Shown piece after piece: positions 50,817-57,757 of a stretch of 57,757 bases of DNA (positions within the stretch are counted from its first letter, which is position 1; each line of letters starts with the position of its first letter). The notes beneath the pieces are model-generated. The model had not been told where the DNA came from and made no database searches. It saw only the letters and a list, made by a program, of their open reading frames with translations. The translations under genes and the position numbers were made by a program. The stretch lies in assembly GCA_030835025.1 (NCBI GenBank), contig JAUQWS010000049.1:1-57757 (forward strand), read 5' to 3'. The stretch is from Ignavibacteria bacterium. Its GTDB lineage: Bacteria; Bacteroidota; Ignavibacteria; Tepidaquicellales; OLB5.

Positions 50817-51275
50817 TTAATGCGCGCCTATGCCCCAAACCCAGCGGTGCAGGTTATGCGGGAATCCGGGATTGCGGAAGAACATCATCATACATTCCCC
50901 GCTTACAACATTCATATCATTAGCATGGCAATAGGTTATTGCTGAGTGGCTTTCGGCACCCAGCTGCAGCCAGATATTCTTAACTCCGGCAGCTGCGGCC
51001 TGCTTGACAATAATTTCACTTTGTTTTGGGGGCACAACAACTATAGCGGCTTCGGGTTTTTCCGGAAGTTCATCAAAGGAATTGTAACACTTCACTCCGC
51101 TTACAACACTTGCAGTGCGGTGAATAGGGTAGACCTTGAATCCCCGCTCAACCATTGCCTTTAATATGTAATTGCCGAATTTCTTCTTTGTGGCGCTGGC
51201 GCCAAGCAGCGCAAACGACTTTAGTTTAAGGAAATCTTCGATTTTTGGAAGCTCTTTTTTCATGCTCAATTTCAT
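50817..51275 (-). CDS. CoA-binding domain protein (YccU-like)
   Basis: 152 residues. Rossmann-like CoA-binding fold: FALLGASATKKKFGNYILKAMVERG (loop ASATKKKFGN), VYPIHRTASVVSGVKCYNSFDELP, EAAIVVVPPKQSEIIVKQAAAAGVKNIWLQ and a C-terminal MNVVSGECMMMFFRNPG with conserved Cys. These are hallmarks of single-domain CoA-binding proteins similar to the start of succinyl-CoA synthetase alpha; the E. coli relative is YccU. Role unknown. ATG at 51,275, with a second Met four codons later. Promoter with TATTTTG lies 30 nt upstream. Confidence 0.9.
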   Translation of the reverse strand: MKLSMKKELPKIEDFLKLKSFALLGASATKKKFGNYILKAMVERGFKVYPIHRTASVVSGVKCYNSFDELPEKPEAAIVVVPPKQSEIIVKQAAAAGVKNIWLQLGAESHSAITYCHANDMNVVSGECMMMFFRNPGFPHNLHRWVWGIGAH

Positions 51276-51305
51276 TTCGGGTTTTGTTAAAAAAACAATT
51301 ATCTA

Positions 51306-51340
51306 ATATGCAAAATAGCCGTGCAGGCAAGTTTTTCCAA
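51306..51340 (-). promoter_or_regulatory. Promoter of the CoA-binding gene
   Basis: On the minus strand TTGG (51,337-51,340), 19 bases, TATTTTG (51,311-51,317). Shares the 14-mer GCTATTTTGCATAT with the promoter at 34,749. Confidence 0.55.
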
Positions 51341-51465
51341 TGATACCCGTCAGATTATAATATGATTTATGCGCGAATTAAATACGGCTATATTACGTAC
51401 TTTTTGCGCTGATTAATTGAACTTTTTGATGCAAATTTGTTTGAGAATTCAGAAACACTCAAAAA

Positions 51466-52713
51466 TTGAACTCCAAAGCCATACCCTACATACAGCTTTT
51501 TAACGCGTTTAATAAGGGGCCAACTCCCGGTGAAGATGGTACAGCCTATCCCTCTCTTGGAGTAAATATCGCCCGCAGGAAGTTCCGCTCCGGGGGCGCA
51601 CTAGTTCTGCCGGGAGCTATGGAATATCACTGCGCGCTTCATGATTTGAGGTTTAAAGCAGATAGGCCCTGCGCACCCCCCGACCATTTAGAGTATCCGG
51701 AGCTGCTGAAGATTCCCGATATTGATATCATCTGCAACAGGGAGTTTGAATACCTTATTATGACTCACGATACAAAAAGAGATTACGAAAACGCCATAAT
51801 AATTTTCCACGGGCTGAACGAAAAAAAGTGGGATAAATACCTGCCGTGGGCATATCGCCTTCTTAAGCAGACCGGAAAAGCAATAATACTTTTTCCGCTG
51901 GCATTCCACATGGACCGCGCACCCGCAGAGTGGGCAAATGCAAAACTTATGCAGCGCACCGCCGAAAACAGGATGAAAGAAAGCGGTTCAAACAGCCACA
52001 CATCGTTTGTGAACGCCGCCATCAGCACAAGGCTTGAAGAAGATCCGCGCAGGTTCTTCTGGACAGGGCTTGAAACATTTATGGATGTGCGCACATTGCT
52101 TAAACAGCTTAAAGAGGGCGGGGTTAAGGGATTTTCAAAAGGCACAGTTGCAGATATTATGGCTTACTCAATAGGCGCCTATTTTGCTTTGATATTTGCG
52201 ATGGCAGATCCCGAAGGACTATTAAGACGGGCGAAATTGTTTCTTTTTTGCGGCGCGGCTACGCTTGACCGGATGTATCCCATCAGCCGCTATATTCTCG
52301 ATGCCCGTGCATCCAGCAGGCTTAACAGCTTTTACCTTGAGCACGTTAACAACGGCTTTGCCGAAGAGGACCGGCTGAGGCATTACATTGAGACGGAGCA
52401 TTCAGGTGAAAGTTACTTTAAAATGATGCTGCTCTATCATTACAATAAGGCAGAAAGAGAATCAAGGCTCCGCGGGCTTGCCGGAAGGATCAGCGCCGTT
52501 GCGCTGAGGCAGGATGAAGTTGTTCCGCCCGCAGAAGTTCTGAACACCCTGAAAGGCGAGATGCGCGATATTGATATTCCCGTAGAAGTTCTGGACTTCC
52601 CTTATCCCTACACTCACGTAACTCCTTTTGTATTGCAGGAAAGATATTCCCATGAAGTCACAGAAGCGTTTGATGTGGTGATGACAAAAGCCGGTGATTG
52701 GCTGAAGGGATAA
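51466..52713 (+). CDS. Alpha/beta-hydrolase-like protein (probably DUF6051)
   Basis: 415 residues. TTG start at 51,466: the frame closes at a TGA 22 nt upstream and no ATG lies before residue 50. Strand-turn AIIIFHGLNEKKWDKYLPWAYRLL, AIILFPLAFHMDRAPAEWANAK and a nucleophile-elbow-like YSIGAYFALIFAMADPEG, with Ser in AYSIGA and not the usual GxSxG. C-terminal SAVALRQDEVVPPAEV (Asp) and FPYPYTHVTPF (His) complete a possible triad. I recall this pattern as DUF6051 but am unsure of the number. Function unknown; an esterase is possible. Confidence 0.75.
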   Translation: MNSKAIPYIQLFNAFNKGPTPGEDGTAYPSLGVNIARRKFRSGGALVLPGAMEYHCALHDLRFKADRPCAPPDHLEYPELLKIPDIDIICNREFEYLIMTHDTKRDYENAIIIFHGLNEKKWDKYLPWAYRLLKQTGKAIILFPLAFHMDRAPAEWANAKLMQRTAENRMKESGSNSHTSFVNAAISTRLEEDPRRFFWTGLETFMDVRTLLKQLKEGGVKGFSKGTVADIMAYSIGAYFALIFAMADPEGLLRRAKLFLFCGAATLDRMYPISRYILDARASSRLNSFYLEHVNNGFAEEDRLRHYIETEHSGESYFKMMLLYHYNKAERESRLRGLAGRISAVALRQDEVVPPAEVLNTLKGEMRDIDIPVEVLDFPYPYTHVTPFVLQERYSHEVTEAFDVVMTKAGDWLKG

Positions 52714-52781
52714 GTATTCAATAGATGCATTTTTTGTAAAGTTTGTGTGGATTGCGCCTGTCAGAGCCGGGCTTATAAAGC

Positions 52782-53003
52782 CTATTCACCCCACTCGAGA
52801 CAATACCAGTTAAAGTAGGTAAACTCTTTATTCTTAATGCAGAACTTTTGGCCGTAGGCATAGGTTACGGATCTGCCCTCGCTTTCGAGGTGTTGTATTA
52901 TTTGCGGGGCGTCCCAGCGCTTCATATTGCGGTAATAGAACTTGCAGTTCATACAACGAGTGCCCGCGGGAGCGAATTCAGGCAGAAGCAGATTAGAGGA
53001 CAA
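52782..53003 (-). CDS. Small cysteine-containing conserved protein
   Basis: 73 residues, TTG start (no ATG before residue 18). CMNCKFYYRN, then GQKFCIKNKEF and FNWYCLEWGE: C-x2-C, one Cys, and a last Cys in a W-Y-C-x2-W context suggest a zinc or disulfide knot. Same strand as and 37 bp behind the metallo-beta-lactamase-fold gene, so possibly cotranscribed. Not recognised. It could also begin at Met18. Confidence 0.55.
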   Translation of the reverse strand: MSSNLLLPEFAPAGTRCMNCKFYYRNMKRWDAPQIIQHLESEGRSVTYAYGQKFCIKNKEFTYFNWYCLEWGE

Positions 53004-53040
53004 TTTATAGTTGATAGCGGAAAGTTTATCGGTTAATTAA

Positions 53041-54102
53041 TTACGGCTCTTTTCTGTAAATGCTTCTTATTACAGGTACTGAAAAATAATTCGTGAAACT
53101 CCAGTTCGATTCATCGTCACCTGCAAACATGCTGCGGTACTCTTCAAAGTTCGTGATCTCTATGCATTCATCTACATTTAATCCTTTCGTGCGGCAATCA
53201 GTTACCTTACTGTAAGCAGAACCAAGAAGCGTTACCATATTATGCAAATACTTTTTATCATACAATACACTCCCGTGCCCCGGGACTATCACATCAAGCT
53301 CCATAGCGATAATTTCTTCAATTGTTTTGATCATCCCCGGGACATAGATCCCCAGCGCGTAAGGAACCGGTGCGACCACAACATCACCCGTAACCAATAA
53401 TTTTCTGGCGGGGATATATACCATTGCATCACCTATCGTATGCGCTTTTCCGCCCGGGGGATTGAATATACGCACCTCAAGATCGCCAAGGTAAATTGTT
53501 AAGGCAGAATCAAAAGTAATATCAGGCGGTGAATAAACCGGAAGCGGATGAGCTATGAACGATTCAATATCGCTTATTACCCTTTGCCGACGGGTTTTTT
53601 CATATTCCGTGAGCAGTTTGCCCTCAGAGTCTGTACCGGAGGCAAGCTCCTGCCTGAATGTTTTTATCTGTTCTTGTGATGTTCCGGGTTCCCTGCCAAG
53701 CGAATTTGGAACGAACTGGTCCATTTCCTTAAGGCAGTTGCTGTGCGCTATTATTGTGAGATCGGGGAATGCATCACGGAACGACTTGTTGCCAAGAATG
53801 TGATCGTAATGCCAGTGTGTGTTGACAATATATTTTACCGGCACATCTGTCAGCTTTTTTATTTCCGCAATCTCTTCTTCGGCGGTTTTGGGATCGGTCC
53901 GGGTATCAACCACAATCGCTCCCTGCGGAGCGATAATAAGAACTGAATTGCCGTCAACGTAATCACGCCCGGGTCCATGTGCAATAAATGCGTAAACATC
54001 ATCTGATATCTTAACTATATCAGTTTCGTTTGACCTCACCATGCAGGTCAACACAAAGAAAAAAAGGGCTATAGAAACCGCTGGAAAAATTTTCATTTTC
54101 AA
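53041..54102 (-). CDS. Secreted metallo-beta-lactamase-fold hydrolase
   Basis: 353 residues; signal peptide (about 1-23). MBL motif THWHYDHILGN (H96, H98, D100, H101), then IAHSN, a KAHTIGDAMVYIP stretch (third His) and VPGHGSVL. Exported MBL proteins of this type act on small esters, phosphodiesters or, rarely, beta-lactams. It has the extra segment (about 130-190) of the QueA-like or alkyl sulfatase-like group but no alkyl-sulfatase C domain. ATG at 54,102 with AAGGAG 10 nt upstream. Substrate unknown, so I do not call it an antibiotic-resistance gene. Confidence 0.87.
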   Translation of the reverse strand: MKMKIFPAVSIALFFFVLTCMVRSNETDIVKISDDVYAFIAHGPGRDYVDGNSVLIIAPQGAIVVDTRTDPKTAEEEIAEIKKLTDVPVKYIVNTHWHYDHILGNKSFRDAFPDLTIIAHSNCLKEMDQFVPNSLGREPGTSQEQIKTFRQELASGTDSEGKLLTEYEKTRRQRVISDIESFIAHPLPVYSPPDITFDSALTIYLGDLEVRIFNPPGGKAHTIGDAMVYIPARKLLVTGDVVVAPVPYALGIYVPGMIKTIEEIIAMELDVIVPGHGSVLYDKKYLHNMVTLLGSAYSKVTDCRTKGLNVDECIEITNFEEYRSMFAGDDESNWSFTNYFSVPVIRSIYRKEP

Positions 54103-54395
54103 TATGCTCCTTGGGAAAAATTGGTCGCAGAATTCTTTTGAATGTAACAGAGGGACTTAAAATGCTTTGCAAAGTTAAGCAAAAACTAAATCACTTAGTA
54201 GAGAGTAGTTAATTCGGGAAAGGCCAGCCAATATAGGAGTAGAATTAAGCGATGCAATATTTGACGAAAGAGTTTTCTATCAATTGGAATTTCTCTGAAA
54301 TACTGTTAAATTTGTTAAATTCACCCGCTTAAATTAATAAACCATAGAAACGAAATGACCCGGAGTTTACCCGCTTCGTTTCGCCCGCAGGCAGA

Positions 54396-56384
54396 ATGCA
54401 CGTACTTCAGGATATAGTAATAATACTCATTTCGGCTGTTATCATAATCCTGATATGCAGCCGGTTTAAGATACCCTCGGTTGTGGGTTTTCTGCTGACG
54501 GGTATGATCATAGGACCTTATTCACTTGGATTTATTAAGGATACGCATGTTATTGAGATCTTTGCAGAAATAGGCATACTGCTTATGATGTTCATAGTAG
54601 GTATAGAGTTTTCAATAAAAAAACTGCACCGCATCAGGAAACTTATTATAATCGGCGGGGGCGGGCAGGTTATTTTAACCGTAGTCGCAACTGTAGTTGC
54701 CGCAATGCTTCTTGGTTACAAATATGATTCTGCAATATTCTTCGGCTTCCTTGTATCGCTAAGCAGCACGGCTATTGTTCTTAAACTTTTGCAGGATAGG
54801 CGCCAGCTTGACTCACCCGCCGGGAAAATTGAGCTTGGCATTCTTCTCTTCCAGGACCTGTGCGTGGTGCCGATGGTGATTCTAACACCGATACTTGCGC
54901 TTCAGGGTGCCGGCGAAGGCGTGACGGACTCACTCATTAAAATTGGGATCGCTTTTGTTATAATAAATGTGGTATTCTTTGCAGCACGCTTCCTTATGCC
55001 GAAGGTTCTGCTTTTGATAGTGCGCACGCGCCAGAAAGAGATATTCATAATTGCCTCGCTGTTCATTTGCCTCGGTTTTGCATTCCTTACTGATTACCTT
55101 GGTCTCTCGCTTGCCCTCGGTGCGTTCATCGCAGGGCTTATAATCTCGGAGACGCGCTACAGCCACCAGGTTGTTGCCGATATTCTTCCATTCAAGGAAA
55201 GCTTCAACAGCCTGTTTTTCATATCAATAGGCATGCTGCTTGATTTCGGGTTTGTGATAGGGAATTTGCCGCAGGTGCTTTCGATGGGAATCGGAGTTTT
55301 TATTTTGAAATCCTTCCTTGTCTTTTCTCTTGTATTACTGCTTAAATACCCGCTGCGTGTTGCAGTTGTTGCCGGTATGGGGCTCGCGCAGGTTGGGGAG
55401 TTCTCCTTCATACTAGCGAAGCTGGGTTTAAGCTACGATCTGATCTCCCAAGATATATTTCAGGCATTTTTAGCTTCTTCAATTTTCACAATGATATTTA
55501 CTCCGTTCGCGTTCAATCTCTCTCCGGGCGCGGCTCACAGAATAGATAAGGGCAAGCTTTTTAAACCCCTGAAACGTCTGGTCGCAAAGCAGGGACCAGT
55601 GAACGACAACGAAGACAAAGAGGAACTGAAAAACCATGTAATAATTGTCGGCTACGGTTTGAACGGCAGAAATCTGGGACGTGTGTTAAGGAACAGGAAG
55701 ATCGGTTACGTGATAATTGAACTGAATCCGGACACGGTAAAAGAAGCTGCAGGGAAAAACGAGTATGTTGTTTATGGGGACGCAACCAGAGCGCATATTC
55801 TCGGAGAGGCAGGGATTCGCTATGCAAAAGTAGTTACCTTTGCCATCAGCGATCCGCTTGTGATAGATCACGCCGTTGCTACGGCAAGAACAATGAATCC
55901 GAATGTGCACATAATTGCACGAACAAAGTATGTCTCGGATATTGACCTGCTGTATGAGCTTGGTGCGGATACGGTGTTTGCAGAAGAATATGAGACTTCG
56001 ATCGAGATCCTGGCAAAAGTAATGATGCTGTACGGGCTTTCCAAAGAAGCAATAAACAGGGAGCTTAATGAACTTCACAAACAGCGATACGCACAGATAA
56101 GAGATAAATATGAAGAGGCGAAGATCGAGGATAAGATCCATCAGGTAATTCGTGAAGAGATAAATATTGATTCATACACTATCACAAGGAATTGCCGCTC
56201 TGAAGGAAAGACAATTGGTGAGCTTAACATTCGCGCAAATTCAGGCGCAACAATAATATCAATTGTTCGCGGAAGAGATAATTTTGCCAATCCTCCCGCA
56301 GAGATGAAACTGAAAGAGGGTGACATGCTTATCTTGATGGGTACAAACGAACAGGTCGAAAAGTCTATTGAAGTATTGAAATAG
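54396..56384 (+). CDS. CPA2-family cation:proton antiporter with RCK domains (KefB/C-like)
   Basis: 662 residues. N-terminal ~400 residues hold about 12-13 membrane helices with the CPA2 pattern: KIPSVVGFLLTGMIIGPYSLG, EIGILLMMFIVGIEFS, LGAFIAGLIISETRY, GLAQVGEFSFILAKLGLS. Then an RCK_N/TrkA-N domain HVIIVGYGLNGRNLGRVLRN with ELNPD (about 415-530), and a TrkA-C domain near the end (TIGELNIRANSGATIISIVRG). KefC-type proteins export K+ in exchange for protons under ligand control. ATG start. No glutathione-gating partner gene nearby. Confidence 0.92.
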   Translation: MHVLQDIVIILISAVIIILICSRFKIPSVVGFLLTGMIIGPYSLGFIKDTHVIEIFAEIGILLMMFIVGIEFSIKKLHRIRKLIIIGGGGQVILTVVATVVAAMLLGYKYDSAIFFGFLVSLSSTAIVLKLLQDRRQLDSPAGKIELGILLFQDLCVVPMVILTPILALQGAGEGVTDSLIKIGIAFVIINVVFFAARFLMPKVLLLIVRTRQKEIFIIASLFICLGFAFLTDYLGLSLALGAFIAGLIISETRYSHQVVADILPFKESFNSLFFISIGMLLDFGFVIGNLPQVLSMGIGVFILKSFLVFSLVLLLKYPLRVAVVAGMGLAQVGEFSFILAKLGLSYDLISQDIFQAFLASSIFTMIFTPFAFNLSPGAAHRIDKGKLFKPLKRLVAKQGPVNDNEDKEELKNHVIIVGYGLNGRNLGRVLRNRKIGYVIIELNPDTVKEAAGKNEYVVYGDATRAHILGEAGIRYAKVVTFAISDPLVIDHAVATARTMNPNVHIIARTKYVSDIDLLYELGADTVFAEEYETSIEILAKVMMLYGLSKEAINRELNELHKQRYAQIRDKYEEAKIEDKIHQVIREEINIDSYTITRNCRSEGKTIGELNIRANSGATIISIVRGRDNFANPPAEMKLKEGDMLILMGTNEQVEKSIEVLK

Positions 56385-56566
56385 ATGCTTAGTTTCTCTG
56401 ATGCTGGAGGAATAAGTTAGTTACTTCGTAAAAATCCTTTTACCGAAAAAAATCACAAAATACACAAAACCCCGAAAAAACCCTAAAAACAGCGAAAAAT
56501 CCAACAAAAGTCGAGCCTTAATGTCAAACTTCAACATAAAAGGATAACCCCCTTTAAATAAAACAC

Positions 56567-56597
56567 TTGCGAAATTGAAATTTTGGTATTATCTTTG
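56567..56597 (+). promoter_or_regulatory. Bacteroidota-type promoter of the secreted protein gene
   Basis: TTG (56,567-56,569), 20 bases, TATCTTTG (56,590-56,597), matching TAnnTTTG. The start codon is 40 nt downstream. Confidence 0.65.
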
Positions 56598-56637
56598 TTG
56601 CGGGAGTTTTTAATAAAAACTAATTAGTAGGGAAAAA

Positions 56638-57135
56638 ATGAAAAAATCCGCAATATTTCTGCTTTTTGCTGTGATTTTTTACGCTTTTCTGCAAAATTCC
56701 GCGTTTTGCGCACCACCTGAAAAAGCCGGTACGCTTAATGTTAAGATAAACGGAGTGCAGTATACGGCAGATCTTTTCACTGAATTCAACCCTTACGCAT
56801 TTGAAGTTACCGCAGGAAACAAGAATTACGAGATCAGGCTTTTGTGGAAATACGTAAACTCGCCTTCTGATATTTTTACAGGAACAACAGAGCTGAAAGA
56901 AGGCGGGACAATAGAAGTGCGTTACATTGATTTCCTTTCACCGCTGAATTTCTTAACACATGGCGGGCGCCTTACAGTAACAAGCAATGACGGGAAAAGG
57001 ATTACTGGCGAGTTCAGTTTTACTGCAACCGGAGTCGAGGGTCCGTGGAGCAGCTTTTACAATAAATCCGGTTCGGGTAGCACGTCCGAACGCTCATTAA
57101 ATGACGGGACATTTGAGATAGTTTACGGCAAGTAA
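56638..57135 (+). CDS. Secreted protein of unknown function
   Basis: 165 residues; signal peptide (about 1-25, ending FCAPP). Mature part is a beta-sandwich-like domain: LNVKINGVQYTADLF, YEIRLLWKYV, FTGTTELKEGGTIEVRYIDF, RLTVTSNDGKRITGEFSFTAT. It resembles small secreted lipocalin-like or DUF6252-like proteins that begin with VxINGxxY, but I am not sure of a family. ATG start after a promoter with a 40-nt leader. Single gene. Confidence 0.75.
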   Translation: MKKSAIFLLFAVIFYAFLQNSAFCAPPEKAGTLNVKINGVQYTADLFTEFNPYAFEVTAGNKNYEIRLLWKYVNSPSDIFTGTTELKEGGTIEVRYIDFLSPLNFLTHGGRLTVTSNDGKRITGEFSFTATGVEGPWSSFYNKSGSGSTSERSLNDGTFEIVYGK

Positions 57136-57222
57136 GCCGGTATAGAATAAGAGTTCCATTTTCTTTGATCACCGCAAACCATTGATTCTGATGGGGCGGT
57201 GATTTTTTTTGTATGAACCAAA

Positions 57223-57245
57223 CCCCCTCCTTTCTAAGGAGGGGG
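57223..57245. repeat. Palindrome CCCCCTCCTT-TCT-AAGGAGGGGG
   Basis: Perfect 10-bp arms, same TCT loop as the next copy at 57,306. Confidence 0.85.
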
Positions 57246-57305
57246 CAGGGGGAGGTAGATTAGCTGAAGCACTTAACCACCCCAATTTCAGCTAAAGCTG
57301 AAATG

Positions 57306-57326
57306 CCCCTCCTTTCTAAGGAGCGG
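57306..57326. repeat. Palindrome CCCCTCCTT-TCT-AAGGAGCGG
   Basis: Nine-bp arms with one mismatch (C for G). The repeat family members at 27,411, 40,469, 50,780 and 57,223 share its core. Confidence 0.75.
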
Positions 57327-57449
57327 CTGTTTGAAACCTTATGAATACCGGAAAAATCAGGCAATGGAGATTTGCCCACTTTTCACACCCGTTTGTTCGG
57401 CCATAGTTTTTCTATTTAACCATTAAACAAATAGAAGTATCTTGCCCTT

Positions 57450-57757
57450 ATGGATATAATATTTTTCAATACTTTGGGCAGAGAAAAGCAGGTTTTTGAA
57501 CCTATTAAGCCGGGCAAGGCGGGGCTTTATACCTGCGGACCTACCGTTTACGACTATCAGCATATCGGCAACTTCCGCACATTTCTGTTCGAGGATTTCT
57601 TAAAGCGCGTACTGATATACAACGGTTATGATGTAACGCATATTATGAACATCACCGATGTTGGCCACTTAGTGAGCGATGGCGATGAAGGCGAGGATAA
57701 AATGGAAAAAGGCTCTGCCCGCACCGGTAAATCCGTTTGGGAAATAGCGAAATATTA
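57450..57757 (+). CDS. cysS: Cysteinyl-tRNA synthetase, 3' end outside window
   Basis: First ~102 residues of CysRS; the frame runs off the window end. Charges tRNA-Cys with cysteine. [20 protein letters not shown] holds the zinc-ligand Cys29 and the class-I HIGN motif (38-41), then [20 protein letters not shown], both typical. ATG at 57,450 with [18 protein letters not shown], the normal start. No sign of a frameshift in the visible part. Confidence 0.95.
   Translation, partial: MDIIFFNTLGREKQVFEPIKPGKAGLYTCGPTVYDYQHIGNFRTFLFEDFLKRVLIYNGYDVTHIMNITDVGHLVSDGDEGEDKMEKGSARTGKSVWEIAKY

Larger units (their letters stand above)
57136..57449. other. 314-bp gap with two palindromic repeats
   Basis: Between the secreted protein and cysS. 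Holds two copies of the CCCCTCCTT element (57,223-57,245 and 57,306-57,326) and a G-rich run between them (GGGGGCAGGGGGAGGT). No gene or RNA recognised. A short AGCTAAAGCT stretch lies at 57,291-57,299. Confidence 0.7.

Noticed and set aside
53041-54102. Beta-lactam resistance gene
   Set aside because: The fold includes many other hydrolases, and the motifs do not single out a true beta-lactamase.

Overview
The window looks like chromosomal DNA from a Bacteroidota/Chlorobiota-type bacterium, most likely of the Ignavibacteria. Evidence: secreted proteins end in type IX secretion (T9SS) sorting tails of the QNYPNPFNP style; several promoters fit the Bacteroidota pattern TTTG-N19-21-TAnnTTTG; KdsC implies LPS; lipoproteins and outer-membrane barrels imply a Gram-negative envelope. 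I judged composition (rather AT-rich) by eye only.

Layout. 1-3.4 kb: the 3' end of a helical protein (gene cut by the window edge), kdsC, two small secreted proteins. 3.5-22 kb: an accessory region with two copies of one arrangement. In each, a ~485-residue helical protein of unknown function runs rightward (15.0 and 20.6 kb). Divergent from it, a leftward operon starts with a ~65-residue ribbon-helix-helix-like protein and ends with a tail-fibre-like protein (17-residue repeats plus an S74 self-cleaving chaperone domain), followed within 4-5 nt by a short T9SS-tail protein. Copy A also carries two beta-propeller T9SS proteins and two more fibre proteins; copy B carries a FecR-like protein. 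Both divergent promoters hold the same 31-bp inverted repeat (GTGCACG-N17-CGTGCAC) around a TAnnTTTG element. The partial gene at position 1 is a third member of the helical family.

22-46.8 kb: mostly ordinary genes. These are ettA, a DUF1361 membrane protein, a five-gene cluster of unknown proteins with zinc ribbons and a TY-Chap-like protein, acetyltransferases, an M48 protease, META lipoproteins, endonuclease III, a MarR-led operon, a PIG-L deacetylase, a DUF2911 protein, a CorA-like transporter, rsmG, a flavodoxin, mnmG, mnmE, an NAD-binding protein and a lipoprotein. 46.8-50.8 kb: dnaA and recN, with origin-like flanks. Two parS-like sites lie between mnmG and mnmE. Together with rsmG and dnaA they indicate that this window lies at or near the replication origin. 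50.8-57.8 kb: CoA-binding protein, hydrolase, metallo-beta-lactamase-fold protein, CPA2 antiporter, a secreted protein and the 5' end of cysS.

Main points of interest: the duplicated surface-fibre module with its shared operator; a 137-bp identical tract between two fibre genes that suggests gene conversion; and GC-rich palindromes carried in frame inside rsmG and recN. No rRNA, tRNA, CRISPR array or transposase was recognised.
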